Assembly (NCBI RefSeq): GCF_000514815.1
Contig: NZ_KI911471.1
Coordinates: forward strand, 583,688-647,687
Source of the DNA: Salinispora fenicalii
GTDB lineage: Bacteria; Actinomycetota; Actinomycetes; Mycobacteriales; Micromonosporaceae
Direction: 5' to 3'
DNA: 64,000 nt
The notes beneath the pieces are model-generated. The model did not search any database. It was not told the DNA's origin and saw nothing but the letters and a program-made list of their open reading frames with translations. Positions 25,790 to 34,801 of this stretch are shown in pieces (the first letter of the stretch is position 1; each line of letters begins with the position of its first letter). Position numbers and translations under genes: made by a program.

Positions 25790-26621
25790 GCTGTCCGGGA
25801 GGATCGGCCGGGTCTGGCGTGCCCTGGGCGCGCTCTTCGTCCTGCTCGTCTTCGTCCCGCCGCTGCTGCTGCTGGTCTCGGGTTCGCTCACCGAGCCCGG
25901 GCTGCCGCCGTCCCCCACCCCACAGCTGATCCCCGATCCGGTCTCCACCGCCGGCTACCGACAGGCCCTGGAAATCGGCGGGGTGCTGCGCGCCGCGCTC
26001 AACTCGCTGCTGGTCGCGGTCGTCGCCGTGCCGCTGAGTGTGCTGGTCGCCGCGCTGGCCGGCTTCGCGTTGGCCCGGCTCACACCCCGGCGCGCCGGCC
26101 TCATCGTCGTGGCCTCCCTGGTAGCCCTGATGGTGCCGGCCACCGCACTGCTGGTACCCCGGTTCACGATCTTCCGCGCACTCGGGCTGACCGATACGCT
26201 GGTGCCCTTGATCGCTCCGGCGCTGTTGGGTACCTCCCCGCTCTACGTCCTGGTCTACTACCTGGCCTTCCGGGCGCTGCCGCGGGACCTCTACGACGCC
26301 TGTCTGGTGGAGGACATGACTCCGATGGGCATCTGGTGGCGGGTCGCGCTCCCGTTGGTGCGTCCGGTCACCGCCGCGATCACCGCTCTTACCTTCGTGC
26401 TGACCTGGTCGAACTTCCTCGATCCACTGATCTATGTGTACGACCGTGACCTGTTCACCCTGCCCTTGGCGCTGCGTTCGCTGTCGGTGCTGGACCCGAC
26501 GAACTTCCCGGTGTTCCTGGCCGGGGCGGTTCTGGCGACCGGCCCGGCCGTGCTGGTCTTCGGGTTCGTCCAGCGCCGATTTTTCCACCACGATGACCAG
26601 ACAGGACGGAACCGGCCATGA
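25761..26621 (+). CDS. carbohydrate ABC transporter permease (MalG type)
   Basis: About 286 residues with six hydrophobic helices. The EAA loop is DACLVEDMTPMGIWWRVALP, which contacts the ATPase. The only ATG/GTG/TTG at the expected N-terminus is GTG 25761, inside the terminator hairpin and lacking a good ribosome-binding site, so the start is uncertain. Stop overlaps the solute-binding protein start (ATGA). First gene of a four-gene importer operon. Confidence 0.88.
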   Translation: MGGRGSGPPPLSGRIGRVWRALGALFVLLVFVPPLLLLVSGSLTEPGLPPSPTPQLIPDPVSTAGYRQALEIGGVLRAALNSLLVAVVAVPLSVLVAALAGFALARLTPRRAGLIVVASLVALMVPATALLVPRFTIFRALGLTDTLVPLIAPALLGTSPLYVLVYYLAFRALPRDLYDACLVEDMTPMGIWWRVALPLVRPVTAAITALTFVLTWSNFLDPLIYVYDRDLFTLPLALRSLSVLDPTNFPVFLAGAVLATGPAVLVFGFVQRRFFHHDDQTGRNRP

Positions 26622-27943
26622 GAAGACCCAAGGCGTTGCTGGCGACGCTGCTCGCGACCGTGCTCCTCGCCGCCGGCTGCGCAGGAGGACCCGGGGCCGC
26701 CGCCGACGGGCCGGTGCGGCTGCTGGTCTTCGGCGCCCCCGAGGAGTTGGCCGCGTACCGCACGCTGATCGAGGCGTACGGTCAGGCACGGCCCGGTAAC
26801 GAGGTGCAGCTCATCGAGGCGAGCGACCGCAAGGACCTGCTGGCCCGGCTCGCCACCTCGGTCGCCGGGGGAGCCCCACCGGACCTGTTCCTGATGAACT
26901 ACCGCTTCTATGGCCAGTTCGCCGCGAAGAACGTGGTGGAGCCCTTGGACGAGCGGATCGCCGCCTCCGAGAAGGTGAACCCCGCTGACTACTACCCGGT
27001 GGCGATGGAGGCCTTCACCTGGGGCGGCAAGCAGCTCTGCCTGCCGCAGAACATCTCCAGTCTCGCCGTCTACTACAACCGCACCCTCTTCGCCAAATAC
27101 CAGGTTCCCGAGCCGAAGGCGGGCTGGACCTGGAACGACATGGTCGGCACCGCCATCGCGATGACCCGGGACGACCGTGGTGTGGTGGTCAAGGGCACCG
27201 AGAGCGAGGGGGCTGCTGCCCGTCCGGCCGTGCACGGGCTCGGCGTCGAGCCGTCGATCATCCGGGTCGCCCCGTTCACCTGGTCCGCCGGCGGTGAGAT
27301 CGTCGATGACCCGGACCGACCGACCCGACTCACCCTGGACACCCCGATCGGCCGGGAGGCGCTGAAGAACCTGGTCGACCTCCGCCAGGCATACGGGGTG
27401 GTGCCCACCGACGAGGAGGTCGAGGCGGAAAATGACGAGTCCCGCTTCGCCAACGGCCGACTCGCCATGCTGATGTCCTCGCGGCGCTCCACCACCACCT
27501 TCCGCTCGATCACCGGCTTCGAGTGGGACGTCGCCCCGCTGCCGGTCTACCAGGACCAGGTCGGGGTGCTGCACTCGGACGCGTACTGCATGACCCGGGG
27601 TGCCAAGCGCAAGGACGCGGCGTGGCGGTTCCTGGAGTTCGCCATCTCCGCCGAGGGGCAGCAGATCATCGCCGCCACCGGGCGGACGGTGCCGTCGCAC
27701 ATCGGTGTCTCGCAGTCCCCGGTGTTCCTCGACTCGTCCCAGCCACCACGTAACGCGACGGTCTTCCTCGACACGATTCCCACCCTCCGGACGTTGCCGA
27801 CCATCTCCACCTGGCCGGAGGTCGAGGATGTGACCGCCGGGATCCTGGAGAACGCGCTGTACCGGGGTGACCGGTTGGACGAGGTCATCCGCGCCCTGGA
27901 TGAGCAGACCCGCCCGCTGTTCGCCCGTGGGGAGCACGGGTGA
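26618..27943 (+). CDS. extracellular sugar-binding lipoprotein of ABC transporter
   Basis: 441 residues. The signal peptide ends in the lipobox LLAAGC, so the mature protein should be lipid-anchored outside the membrane. Family 1 solute-binding features are present: PPDLFLMNYRFYGQFAAKN, SSLAVYYNRTLFAKY and GWTWNDMVGTAIAMT. ATG 26618 overlaps the upstream permease stop, and the stop overlaps the ATPase start (GTGA). Substrate probably an oligosaccharide; identity unknown. Confidence 0.93.
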   Translation: MRRPKALLATLLATVLLAAGCAGGPGAAADGPVRLLVFGAPEELAAYRTLIEAYGQARPGNEVQLIEASDRKDLLARLATSVAGGAPPDLFLMNYRFYGQFAAKNVVEPLDERIAASEKVNPADYYPVAMEAFTWGGKQLCLPQNISSLAVYYNRTLFAKYQVPEPKAGWTWNDMVGTAIAMTRDDRGVVVKGTESEGAAARPAVHGLGVEPSIIRVAPFTWSAGGEIVDDPDRPTRLTLDTPIGREALKNLVDLRQAYGVVPTDEEVEAENDESRFANGRLAMLMSSRRSTTTFRSITGFEWDVAPLPVYQDQVGVLHSDAYCMTRGAKRKDAAWRFLEFAISAEGQQIIAATGRTVPSHIGVSQSPVFLDSSQPPRNATVFLDTIPTLRTLPTISTWPEVEDVTAGILENALYRGDRLDEVIRALDEQTRPLFARGEHG

Positions 27944-28995
27944 GCGATGCCGGTCTGACCCACGATGCCGGACTGACTCTGGACGGAGTGAGTGCCGCCT
28001 ACCGGGGCGTTACCGTTCTGCAGCAGATGCGGTTGACCGCGGCCCGGGGAGAACTCCTGGTGGTGCTCGGCCCCTCCGGCGCCGGGAAGTCGACGCTGTT
28101 GCGGGTGGTGGCCGGACTGGAGCCGGTCACCACCGGGCGAGTCTGGATCGCCGGCCGGGACGTCACCGCCGACCGTCCGGGCCGGCGCAACGTGTCGATG
28201 GTCTTCCAGTCGTACGCGCTCTTCCCCCACCTGACCGTCGCCGAGAACATCGCGTTCGGCCTGGTGGTGCGGGATGTTCCGAAGGCGGCGGCCCGGGAAC
28301 GGGCCCGGGCCGCCGCCGAGCAGGTCGGCGCGGCGCACCTGCTCGGCCGGCGACCCGGGCAGCTCTCCGGCGGTGAGCGACAGCGGGTCGCGTTGGCCCG
28401 GGCGTTGGTGCGGGAGCCAGACGTCTTCCTCCTCGACGAACCGCTGTCCAACCTCGACCTTTCGCTGCGGGTGCAGATGCGGGCCGAACTGCGGGCGCTG
28501 CACGACCGGCTCGGCGCCACGATGGTGCACGTCACGCACGATCAAACCGAGGCGCTGGTGCTGGCCGATCGGATCGCGGTGCTGCGCGATGGCCAGGTGG
28601 AGCAGGTCGGGACGCCGGACGAGATCTGGCACACCCCGGCGAGCCGGTTCGTGGCGGGCTTTGTCGGCTCCCCAGCGATGAACGTGCTTCCCAGCTCCGG
28701 CCCGATCCAGCCGTCCGGTGCCCCGCCGGCGGGGATGGCCGGCGACCGGGAGATCGGCTTCCGCCCGGAGGCGGTGGTGTTGGGGGCGGCCGACGGCGTG
28801 GCGGCGACCGTTGACCGGGTGGAGGTGGTTGGCACGGACGCCTACGCCTACCTCACCCTCCGCGCCGGGAGCCCGGTGGTGGCCCGGGTGCCGGCCGCCC
28901 ACCGGCCCGCGCGCGGGGATGCGGTCCGAGTCGGGGTTCGCTGGGCCGACACGCACCTCTTCGACGCCGCCACCGGGCTCCGGTGTGCCTCTTGA
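27940..28995 (+). CDS. sugar ABC transporter ATPase (MsmK/UgpC type)
   Basis: 351 residues. Complete ATPase motif set: Walker A GPSGAGKST, Q-loop FQSYALFPHLTVAENIAFGL, signature LSGGERQRVALARAL, Walker B VFLLDEPLSNLDL, H-loop VTHDQTEAL. The C-terminal third is a TOBE-like regulatory domain (EIGFRPEAVVLG). GTG 27940 overlaps the preceding stop. Having its own ATPase is less common for actinobacterial sugar importers, which often share one MsiK-like ATPase. Confidence 0.94.
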   Translation: MSDAGLTHDAGLTLDGVSAAYRGVTVLQQMRLTAARGELLVVLGPSGAGKSTLLRVVAGLEPVTTGRVWIAGRDVTADRPGRRNVSMVFQSYALFPHLTVAENIAFGLVVRDVPKAAARERARAAAEQVGAAHLLGRRPGQLSGGERQRVALARALVREPDVFLLDEPLSNLDLSLRVQMRAELRALHDRLGATMVHVTHDQTEALVLADRIAVLRDGQVEQVGTPDEIWHTPASRFVAGFVGSPAMNVLPSSGPIQPSGAPPAGMAGDREIGFRPEAVVLGAADGVAATVDRVEVVGTDAYAYLTLRAGSPVVARVPAAHRPARGDAVRVGVRWADTHLFDAATGLRCAS

Positions 28996-29933
28996 GAGTG
29001 AGCAGGGAGCGGTCGCGCGCCGGGGTAGGCCCGGCGGCGCGTGGGCACCGGCAGGTGGCGGTGATGCTGGCGCCGTATCTGGTCGGTCTGGTCGGTTTGG
29101 TGTTGTTCCCCGCCGCGGTCACACTCGCCCTGGCCTTCACCGAGTACGACCTGGTCAATCCGCCGAGCTGGGCCGGGTTGGCGAACGTCTCCGAGCTGGT
29201 GACGGACCCGGTGTTCCGAGTCGCGCTGACCAACTCGCTGGTGTTCGCGCTGGTGGCCGTGCCGCTTCGGGTGCTACTCGCACTGGGCTTGGCGCTGCTG
29301 CTGCATCGCCGGTCGTTCGGGGTTCGTCCGGCGCGGGTCGCGGCGCTGCTGCCGACCGCGGTACCCGAGATCGCCTATGGCCTGCTCTGGCTCTGGCTTT
29401 TCAACCCCTTGTACGGCCCGATCAACCAGCTGTTGCGCGTCGGCGGTGAGAACGGGTTGACCGTGCTCGGTCGTACCCCGCCGCAGTGGCTTACTGACCC
29501 CACCGACGCCCGCGCCGCGATCATCCTGATGAGCGTCTTCACCATGGGCGAGACCTTCGTGGTGCTGCTCGCCGCCCGGTGGGCCCTGCCAACGGACGTC
29601 TATGAGGTGGCGGCCCTGGAGGACGCGACAGGTTGGGACGTCTTCCGCCGGGTCACCCTGCCGTTGATGGCGCCGGTGTTGGCCCTGCTGGTGGTGCGGG
29701 ATCTGATCGCCAGCCTGCACTTCTCCTTCGTGCCGGCGTTCGTGGTGACCGACGGCGGCCCACCGCCGTATGCCACCACCTACCTGTCGTTGTTCATCTA
29801 CCGCACGGGCTTCGAGTATCTGCGCTACGGCTATGCCGCCGCCGCGACGTTGGTGATGATGCTGCTGACGGTGGCGGCGGTGGTGCTGCAGTGGCGGCTG
29901 TTCCGCCGCTACCGGGCCTTCTACCGGCTGTGA
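28983..29933 (+). CDS. carbohydrate ABC transporter permease (MalF type)
   Basis: Up to 316 residues with six hydrophobic helices. N-terminal APYLVGLVGLVLFPAAVTLALAF is typical of UgpA/MalF. The EAA loop is EVAALEDATGWDVFRRVTLP. GTG 28983 overlaps the ATPase gene; GTG 28998 just after the ATPase stop is an alternative. Last gene of the operon; the tRNA-Lys fragment begins about 30 bases after its stop. Confidence 0.92.
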   Translation: MCLLRVSRERSRAGVGPAARGHRQVAVMLAPYLVGLVGLVLFPAAVTLALAFTEYDLVNPPSWAGLANVSELVTDPVFRVALTNSLVFALVAVPLRVLLALGLALLLHRRSFGVRPARVAALLPTAVPEIAYGLLWLWLFNPLYGPINQLLRVGGENGLTVLGRTPPQWLTDPTDARAAIILMSVFTMGETFVVLLAARWALPTDVYEVAALEDATGWDVFRRVTLPLMAPVLALLVVRDLIASLHFSFVPAFVVTDGGPPPYATTYLSLFIYRTGFEYLRYGYAAAATLVMMLLTVAAVVLQWRLFRRYRAFYRL

Positions 29934-29965
29934 TCATTCAGAGCCGGTCGGTTCCGTGGCTTCCG

Positions 29966-30016
29966 TCGGACTCTTAATCCGCGGGTTCGGGGTTCGAGTC
30001 CCTGGCGGCGCACCAG
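29966..30016 (+). other. 3'-half fragment of tRNA-Lys(CTT), candidate attachment-site remnant
   Basis: Sequence from the anticodon arm to CCA of a tRNA-Lys: anticodon loop CTCTTAA (29971-29977, anticodon CTT), 4-bp closed stem, T-arm with GGTTCGAGTCC, acceptor strand GCGGCGC and ACCA. The upstream bases cannot form a D-arm or the matching 5' acceptor (which should be GCGCCGC), so the 5' half is absent. A tRNA-type terminator follows. Such 3' duplicates are left by tyrosine-integrase insertion into tRNA genes. Confidence 0.8.
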
Positions 30017-30021
30017 CAGCA

Positions 30022-30064
30022 AGGCTCTGACCTGGGATCCCCGGGTCGGAGCCTTTCTCGTTTC
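30022..30064 (+). terminator. terminator behind the tRNA-Lys fragment
   Basis: An 11-bp stem (30022-30032 with 30044-30054, one G-U) followed by a T-rich run TTTCTCGTTT. This is the usual arrangement directly downstream of an actinobacterial tRNA gene. Confidence 0.75.
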
Positions 30065-30158
30065 CCCGTCGGTGGTGCGGTGCTCGATGGGTGCTCGGGA
30101 GCCGTTGGACCGTCACGGCTGCCGGTGGGACGGGTGGCGTGCCGGTGGACGTTCGGGG

Positions 30159-30818
30159 GTGGCGGTGTCGGTAGTGATTCCGGATCGGATCCGGGCTGAC
30201 GTGGAGATGTTGTGGCGTTACCACGACCTGGATCACGAGCTGAGCCCCTGTGACGTGGGCATCGGGCTCGGCAGCCACGACCTCGGGGTGGCGGTCATCG
30301 CGACCCGCCTGTTCCACGAGGGTCTGTTCCCGTGGGTTGTCTTCACCGGTGCGAACGCCCCGACGACGATCGAGCGGTTCCCGCGTGGTGAGGCGGTGCA
30401 CTACCGGGAGTACGCGGTCGAGCATGGCGTTCCGACGGAGTCCATCCTCGTAGAGCCGCAGGCGACGAACACGGCCCAGAACCTCGACTACTCGCGCCGA
30501 CTGCTGGCGGAACGCCAGATCCCGGTGCGGTCGGTGTTGCTCATGTCCCGTCCCTACCAACAGCGTCGGGCCTACGCCACCTGCAAGCTGATGTGGCCGG
30601 AGGTCGACGTGGTGTGCGCGTCGAATCCTCTTGAGCTGGACGACTACGTGCGCAGCATCGGCGACCCTCGGCGGGTGGTGGACATGCTGGTGGGTGACAC
30701 GCAGCGGATCGAGGTGTATGCCGAGCGCGGGTTCGCGGTTCCACAGGAGGTGCCGGACGAGGTACGAGCGGCGTTCGACCGTCTGGTGGCGGCGGGCTAC
30801 ACGAGCCGGCTGATCTGA
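30159..30818 (+). CDS. YdcF/ElyC-family (DUF218) protein
   Basis: About 219 residues from GTG 30159 (GTG 30165 or 30174 also possible; the longer frame from 30072 adds an unlikely N-terminus). DUF218 features are GIGLGSHDLGVAVIATRLF, FPWVVFTGANAP, EPQATNTAQNLDYSRRLL and the VLLMSRPYQQRRAYATCKLM segment. No signal peptide or membrane helix, so it is the soluble YdcF type, which can bind nucleotides/SAM. Exact function unknown. Convergent with the flavoprotein gene. Confidence 0.88.
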   Translation: MAVSVVIPDRIRADVEMLWRYHDLDHELSPCDVGIGLGSHDLGVAVIATRLFHEGLFPWVVFTGANAPTTIERFPRGEAVHYREYAVEHGVPTESILVEPQATNTAQNLDYSRRLLAERQIPVRSVLLMSRPYQQRRAYATCKLMWPEVDVVCASNPLELDDYVRSIGDPRRVVDMLVGDTQRIEVYAERGFAVPQEVPDEVRAAFDRLVAAGYTSRLI

Positions 30819-30824
30819 GCCGGG

Positions 30825-31397
30825 CTACCGGTGTTGGGCCTGCGTCTGCGCTTCGTGGGCGTGTCTGGCGGCCGTCTCGAACGCTGTCGTCCAGGGGAAG
30901 ACGCGCTGTCGGTCGTTGCCGCTGCCGGGTGGGTGTGGTTCCCACTTGTGTGCGGGGCCGAGTAGGACGTGGATTCCTTCGTCGCGGAGGTTGGCTACCG
31001 CCCGGCGGAAGGGGAGTCGGGAGGCGAGTGCGGCGTTGACGAACGGCACGACGACGGTGGGTACGTGTCGTCCGATGAGTTCGGCGACGGAGGTCATGGC
31101 GTAGTTGTCGGCGAGGCCGAGGGCGATCTTGTTGATGGAGTTGTAGGTCGCTGGTGCGATGACCACAGCGCTGGCGGCGGGAAGTGAGCGCCGGCCGCCA
31201 GGGGATGCCCGGTAACTGGATCGCACAGGGGTGCCGGCCAGTTCCTCGATGGCCGGTAGGTTGAGGAAGTCCATGGCGCTGGGTGTGGCGGTGACCGCCG
31301 CCGTCCAGGACCGGTTCAGGGCGGTGCTGATCAGTTTGGTCACGTCGGCGGCGGGGCCGGCGCCGCAGACGACGATCTGTAGGTGGCCGTTGGTCAC
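30825..31397 (-). CDS. flavoprotein-family protein (Dfp/PPC decarboxylase-like)
   Basis: 190 residues from GTG 31397, which overlaps the XRE/TPR stop (GTGA). It has the flavodoxin-like decarboxylase fold: LQIVVCGAGPAADV at the N-terminus, SAVVIAPATYNSINKIALGL (the conserved N-rich substrate motif) and VPTVVVPFVNAALAS. Family members bind FMN. The pair XRE/TPR regulator plus flavoprotein is common in actinomycetes beside small specialised loci. Reaction unknown. Confidence 0.85.
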   Translation of the reverse strand: MTNGHLQIVVCGAGPAADVTKLISTALNRSWTAAVTATPSAMDFLNLPAIEELAGTPVRSSYRASPGGRRSLPAASAVVIAPATYNSINKIALGLADNYAMTSVAELIGRHVPTVVVPFVNAALASRLPFRRAVANLRDEGIHVLLGPAHKWEPHPPGSGNDRQRVFPWTTAFETAARHAHEAQTQAQHR

Positions 31398-32731
31398 AGC
31401 GGGATTCCAGCGGTCTGGGCGAAGTCGGCGACGGCCCTGCGGACTTGGCCTTTGGCGAGGAGTGCGAGGTCGCCGGCGATGCGCTGGACGGCCGGGCGGC
31501 AGCGGATCTCCTCGGGCGCTACGTCGTAGGCGGTGCGCAGCGCGTCGAGGCCCTGTTCGTGGCGGCCCCACTGGGTGTAGGCGCGGGCGACGTCGACGTA
31601 CAGCGAGGCTCTGCGTTCGGCGAGCGTGATCTTGTCCAGGGGCACCGTGCGGGCGAGCGTGATGGCGGTTCCCGCGTCACCGAGGGCCAGGGCGATATTG
31701 ACGCGGTGCAGCAGGACGTTGGTGGCGCCGAAGCCGGTCCACCGGTCGTTGCCGTCGTAGCCGAGTCGGGATGCGGCGCGGGTGGCCTCGTCGAGCATGG
31801 CGTGTGCGGTGCCCCGGTCGTCCTTGCGGGCGGCGGCGACCGCGCCGCGGAGCACGAGCGCGCCGTACACGGCGACCGCGTCGGTCGAGTCGAGGCGGGT
31901 GTCCCGGTCGAGGACGCCGGCGGCGTGCCCAGCGAGGGTCACGGCCTGGTCGTCGTGGCCGTTGCTCATGAGGGCGTGGGTCATGATCCGTGCGCTCGCG
32001 GCGACGGCCACCGGGTCCTGACTCGCAGTCGCGGCACGGGTGCTGCGCTCGGCCGCGACCAGGGCCATCCCTCGGTCGCCCATCTTGAGTAGGACGCTCC
32101 CGACGACGTGGTACAGGTCGGTGGCCAGAACGTCTGCCCGTGCGCGTTGCTCGTCTTCGGCGTTGGCTCTGGCTGGTTCGAGGGCTGGTAGCAGCGTGAC
32201 GAGATCGTCGAGGACGCGTTCGTACCGGCAAGCCTGGTAGTCGCGTTTCAACGTGGCCACCGAGCGGGAGAGCTGCTGGACGGACAACGCCGCCGTAGGC
32301 GGATGCCGTGGCGAGACGAGCGCGTCGAGCAACGCCGAGACACCTGGGCCTGCGGCGACGCCGGCCGCGCTCGCGCGTAGAAGGTCTCTCCGTCGCACGT
32401 CACCATCCGAGCCCGAGCCGCTGTGCCTGTCGTCTCCAGTATCGGTGTCCGAGCCGGTGCGTGTCGGTGTGGTGCTCCCGGGTGCACCGTTGGTGCCGGT
32501 CCTCAGCAGGGCCTCGAAGCGTTCCCGGACGTCGGATGTGGCGCGGGTCAACACGGTGTCCAGCGCGGCCTGCATGTCGGCGCGCGGAAGGACCGTGTCG
32601 CCCTGGCTGCTCCACTTGGCTACCGTCCGTCGCGCTACGCCGAGGTGCTCGGCGAAGGCGGTGACGCTCATCCGCAACGCCTGCCGCAGCGCGGTCGCCT
32701 CCCGGCCGGTCCAGGTCGTTACCGGAGCCAT
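31394..32731 (-). CDS. XRE-type HTH/TPR regulator
   Basis: 445 residues. ATG 32731 has GGGGAGGA upstream. The N-terminal HTH is REATALRQALRMSVTAFAEH then LGVARRTVAKWSSQGDTVLP. After a Thr/Ser/Asp-rich linker and a twin-Arg-like stretch (RRRDLLRASAAGVAAG), the C-terminal two-thirds are helical repeats (TPR-like). It is divergent from the cyclophane RiPP operon and overlaps the flavoprotein gene, so it may regulate either. Confidence 0.85.
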   Translation of the reverse strand: MAPVTTWTGREATALRQALRMSVTAFAEHLGVARRTVAKWSSQGDTVLPRADMQAALDTVLTRATSDVRERFEALLRTGTNGAPGSTTPTRTGSDTDTGDDRHSGSGSDGDVRRRDLLRASAAGVAAGPGVSALLDALVSPRHPPTAALSVQQLSRSVATLKRDYQACRYERVLDDLVTLLPALEPARANAEDEQRARADVLATDLYHVVGSVLLKMGDRGMALVAAERSTRAATASQDPVAVAASARIMTHALMSNGHDDQAVTLAGHAAGVLDRDTRLDSTDAVAVYGALVLRGAVAAARKDDRGTAHAMLDEATRAASRLGYDGNDRWTGFGATNVLLHRVNIALALGDAGTAITLARTVPLDKITLAERRASLYVDVARAYTQWGRHEQGLDALRTAYDVAPEEIRCRPAVQRIAGDLALLAKGQVRRAVADFAQTAGIPL

Positions 32732-32924
32732 CGCATGTCCTCCCCGATAGGGGCTGTTCACCTGACTGCCGATGGTAGTGGCACGAGGGGTGACAACAGG
32801 TGCACCGCCAGTGCACCGCCAGGACATTCCGCTCGATCCTCTCCCGGGCCAATCTGAAGGTGCCGACGCGGTCCTCTCCCCGAGCGTGTCGGCGGACTCA
32901 GCAGCCTCGCGCAGGGAGCTTCAC

Positions 32925-33158
32925 ATGGATGTGCCGATCAGCGACGTGCTGGAACGCGACCCGACGCACCGGCAGATGGCGTCGCCGGGCCATCCGCCGC
33001 CTGCGGGGCTGACTCCCCGTCCGCGTACCGCCGAGAGGGCTGCGTGGGTGGGTGGGCGGCGGTCTGCTCCCAGCCGTCGTCCCGCTGCGGTGGGCTCGCG
33101 TCTTCGGGCGCGGGCCCACCGTCTCGGGGAACCCGCCTCAGTGGGGGATCGGGCGTGA
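32925..33158 (+). CDS. possible small ORF upstream of cyclophane operon
   Basis: A 77-codon frame with AGGGAGC 7 bases before ATG 32925. The peptide (MDVPISDVLERDP at the start, Arg/Pro-rich later) matches no family I know. A second tiny frame (33155-33259, 34 codons) overlaps its stop by GTGA. Both could be spurious; their location at the head of the cyclophane operon keeps them in view. The rest of 32732-33311 holds the divergent promoters. Confidence 0.35.
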   Translation: MDVPISDVLERDPTHRQMASPGHPPPAGLTPRPRTAERAAWVGGRRSAPSRRPAAVGSRLRARAHRLGEPASVGDRA

Positions 33159-33311
33159 CCGTGTACATGTCCCGCTCTGTTGCGGCCAGCCGGGCGGCGC
33201 GACGGTCCGGGCGCAGCCCTCGGCTCCGGTGGCGGCTGTGGCGGATCCGCCGTTGTTGACCCATGTGTGGCGTCGGTTCTTCGAGCAGCGGTCCCGGCCG
33301 GGGTTCCGTCG

Positions 33312-33668
33312 ATGAGCATCGAGCGACCAGTACCCGGCCAGGATGTTGAAAGGCGCTGCCGGGTGGAGGGTGAGCATCTGCCAGCCCGCCCGCAGTGGCT
33401 GTGCCGGAACTGCGGCCACCCGTGGCCCTGTGTCCAGGCGAAGAGAAGGCTGCTGGCCGAGTACGAGGGCAGCCGGGTCGGGTTGTCTCTGTATCTGGCG
33501 GCCTGCCTGCACACGGCCATCGACGACCTGCGGAACCTCAGTCCCCCGCAGCTGTGTGGCTACGCGGGGTTGTTCGACCGTTTCCTTGGCTGGGCCAGGC
33601 ACCGCGTCGGTCCCCGGCGGCAGGCCGCGACCCGTTTCCCACCGCTGTCCGAGGAGAGGGTGTCATGA
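33312..33668 (+). CDS. small CxxC protein of cyclophane RiPP operon
   Basis: 118 residues. ATG 33312 gives the natural N-terminus; the stop overlaps the radical SAM start (ATGA), so the two are coupled. Contains WLCRNCGHPWPC (a Cys triad that could bind metal) and a helical C-terminal part (LAACLHTAIDDLRNLSP). Similar small proteins precede radical SAM RiPP maturases in actinomycetes. Possible accessory or partner role, not proven. Confidence 0.7.
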   Translation: MSIERPVPGQDVERRCRVEGEHLPARPQWLCRNCGHPWPCVQAKRRLLAEYEGSRVGLSLYLAACLHTAIDDLRNLSPPQLCGYAGLFDRFLGWARHRVGPRRQAATRFPPLSEERVS

Positions 33669-34801
33669 CCGGTATCGGTGTCATCACCGCCGTGGATCGG
33701 CCGGCGATCGCCGGTGTGTTCCATACGTTGGTGGTGCAGCCGACGAGCTTCTGCAATCTCGACTGCGTCTACTGCTACCTGCCCGACCGTCGGTCGCGTC
33801 GCCTGATGCCCGTGCCGGTGGCGCGGGCCTGCGCCACCTCGATCGAGCGGCAGGGCAGTGGCCAGCCGGTGAGCGTCGTATGGCATGGTGGCGAGCCGAC
33901 CGCGACGCCGATCAGCCACTTCCAGGGTCTGCTCGCTCCTTTCGAGTCGCTGCGGCGCGCAGGTCGGGTGCGTCACGAGGTCCAAACCAACGCCACGCTG
34001 ATCAACCAGCGGTGGTGCGATGTGTTCGCCGCCTACGGGTTCACGGTCGGTGTCAGTGTCGACGGCCCGGGTGCCCTGAACCGCAACCGCCTCGACCACG
34101 CGGGCAGGTCCACCATCGGGCGCACGGTGCGCGGGATCCGGGTTCTGGCGGAGGCGGGTCTGGAGTACTCGGTGATCTGTGTCGTCACCCCGGAGACCAT
34201 CGACCACGCCGACGATCTCGTGGACTTCTTCACCGACCTGCCGGGATGCCAGTCCGTGGGCTTCAACATCGAGGAGCAGGAAGGCGCCGCCCGGCAACCG
34301 GTGACGGAGGGGTCCGCGTACCGGTTCTGGCGGCGGCTCGTGCAACGCCGTGCCGCCGGTAGCCGGCTGCGTATCCGTGACCTGGACCGTCTGGCCGACT
34401 ACCTCACCGCCGCCCGCGGCGAGGGCGTCGACCACACACCCCATGAGCCGATTCCCACGGTGTCCTGGGACGGCCGGGTCGTGCTCCTGTCACCGGAGCT
34501 GCTCGGCATCACCGACCCCGACTACGGGGACTTCGTCGCTGGGAACGTGGTCGAGGAACCGATCAGCGTGATGCTCGCCCAGGCCGGTGGTCTGCGTTAC
34601 GTGACCGGGTTCGTCACCGCGCTCAACGACTGCGCCGACCGGTGCGGGTTCTACGACTTCTGCCGTGGCGGACAGGCCGGCAACCGCTACTTCGAACACG
34701 GCACCTTCACCGCCCGCGAGACCAGCTTCTGCCGTACCACCCGACAGGCCCTCGTCCGCGCCACCGCAGACCATCTCACCCCGACCGGAGGACCAGCATG
34801 A
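33665..34801 (+). CDS. amcB: radical SAM cyclophane-forming peptide maturase (AmcB-like)
   Basis: 378 residues. Radical SAM motif CNLDCVYCYL (Cx3Cx2C) at about residue 30, followed by VVWHGGEPT (the GGE motif). The C-terminal SPASM-like region has CADRCGFYDFCRGGQAGNRY and a further Cys (TSFCRTT) for auxiliary cluster binding. The family joins an aromatic ring carbon to the beta-carbon of a residue two positions later (three-residue cyclophane). ATG 33665 overlaps the upstream stop and its own stop overlaps the precursor start, so maturase and substrate are co-translated. Confidence 0.9.
   Translation: MTGIGVITAVDRPAIAGVFHTLVVQPTSFCNLDCVYCYLPDRRSRRLMPVPVARACATSIERQGSGQPVSVVWHGGEPTATPISHFQGLLAPFESLRRAGRVRHEVQTNATLINQRWCDVFAAYGFTVGVSVDGPGALNRNRLDHAGRSTIGRTVRGIRVLAEAGLEYSVICVVTPETIDHADDLVDFFTDLPGCQSVGFNIEEQEGAARQPVTEGSAYRFWRRLVQRRAAGSRLRIRDLDRLADYLTAARGEGVDHTPHEPIPTVSWDGRVVLLSPELLGITDPDYGDFVAGNVVEEPISVMLAQAGGLRYVTGFVTALNDCADRCGFYDFCRGGQAGNRYFEHGTFTARETSFCRTTRQALVRATADHLTPTGGPA

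Noticed and set aside
29941..30016. Complete tRNA-Lys gene
   Set aside because: The bases before the anticodon arm cannot form a D-arm or the 5' acceptor strand; only the 3' half is present.
33395..33664. N-terminal extension of the radical SAM maturase
   Set aside because: It overlaps the CxxC gene out of frame; ATG 33665 with the ATGA overlap gives the normal N-terminus.
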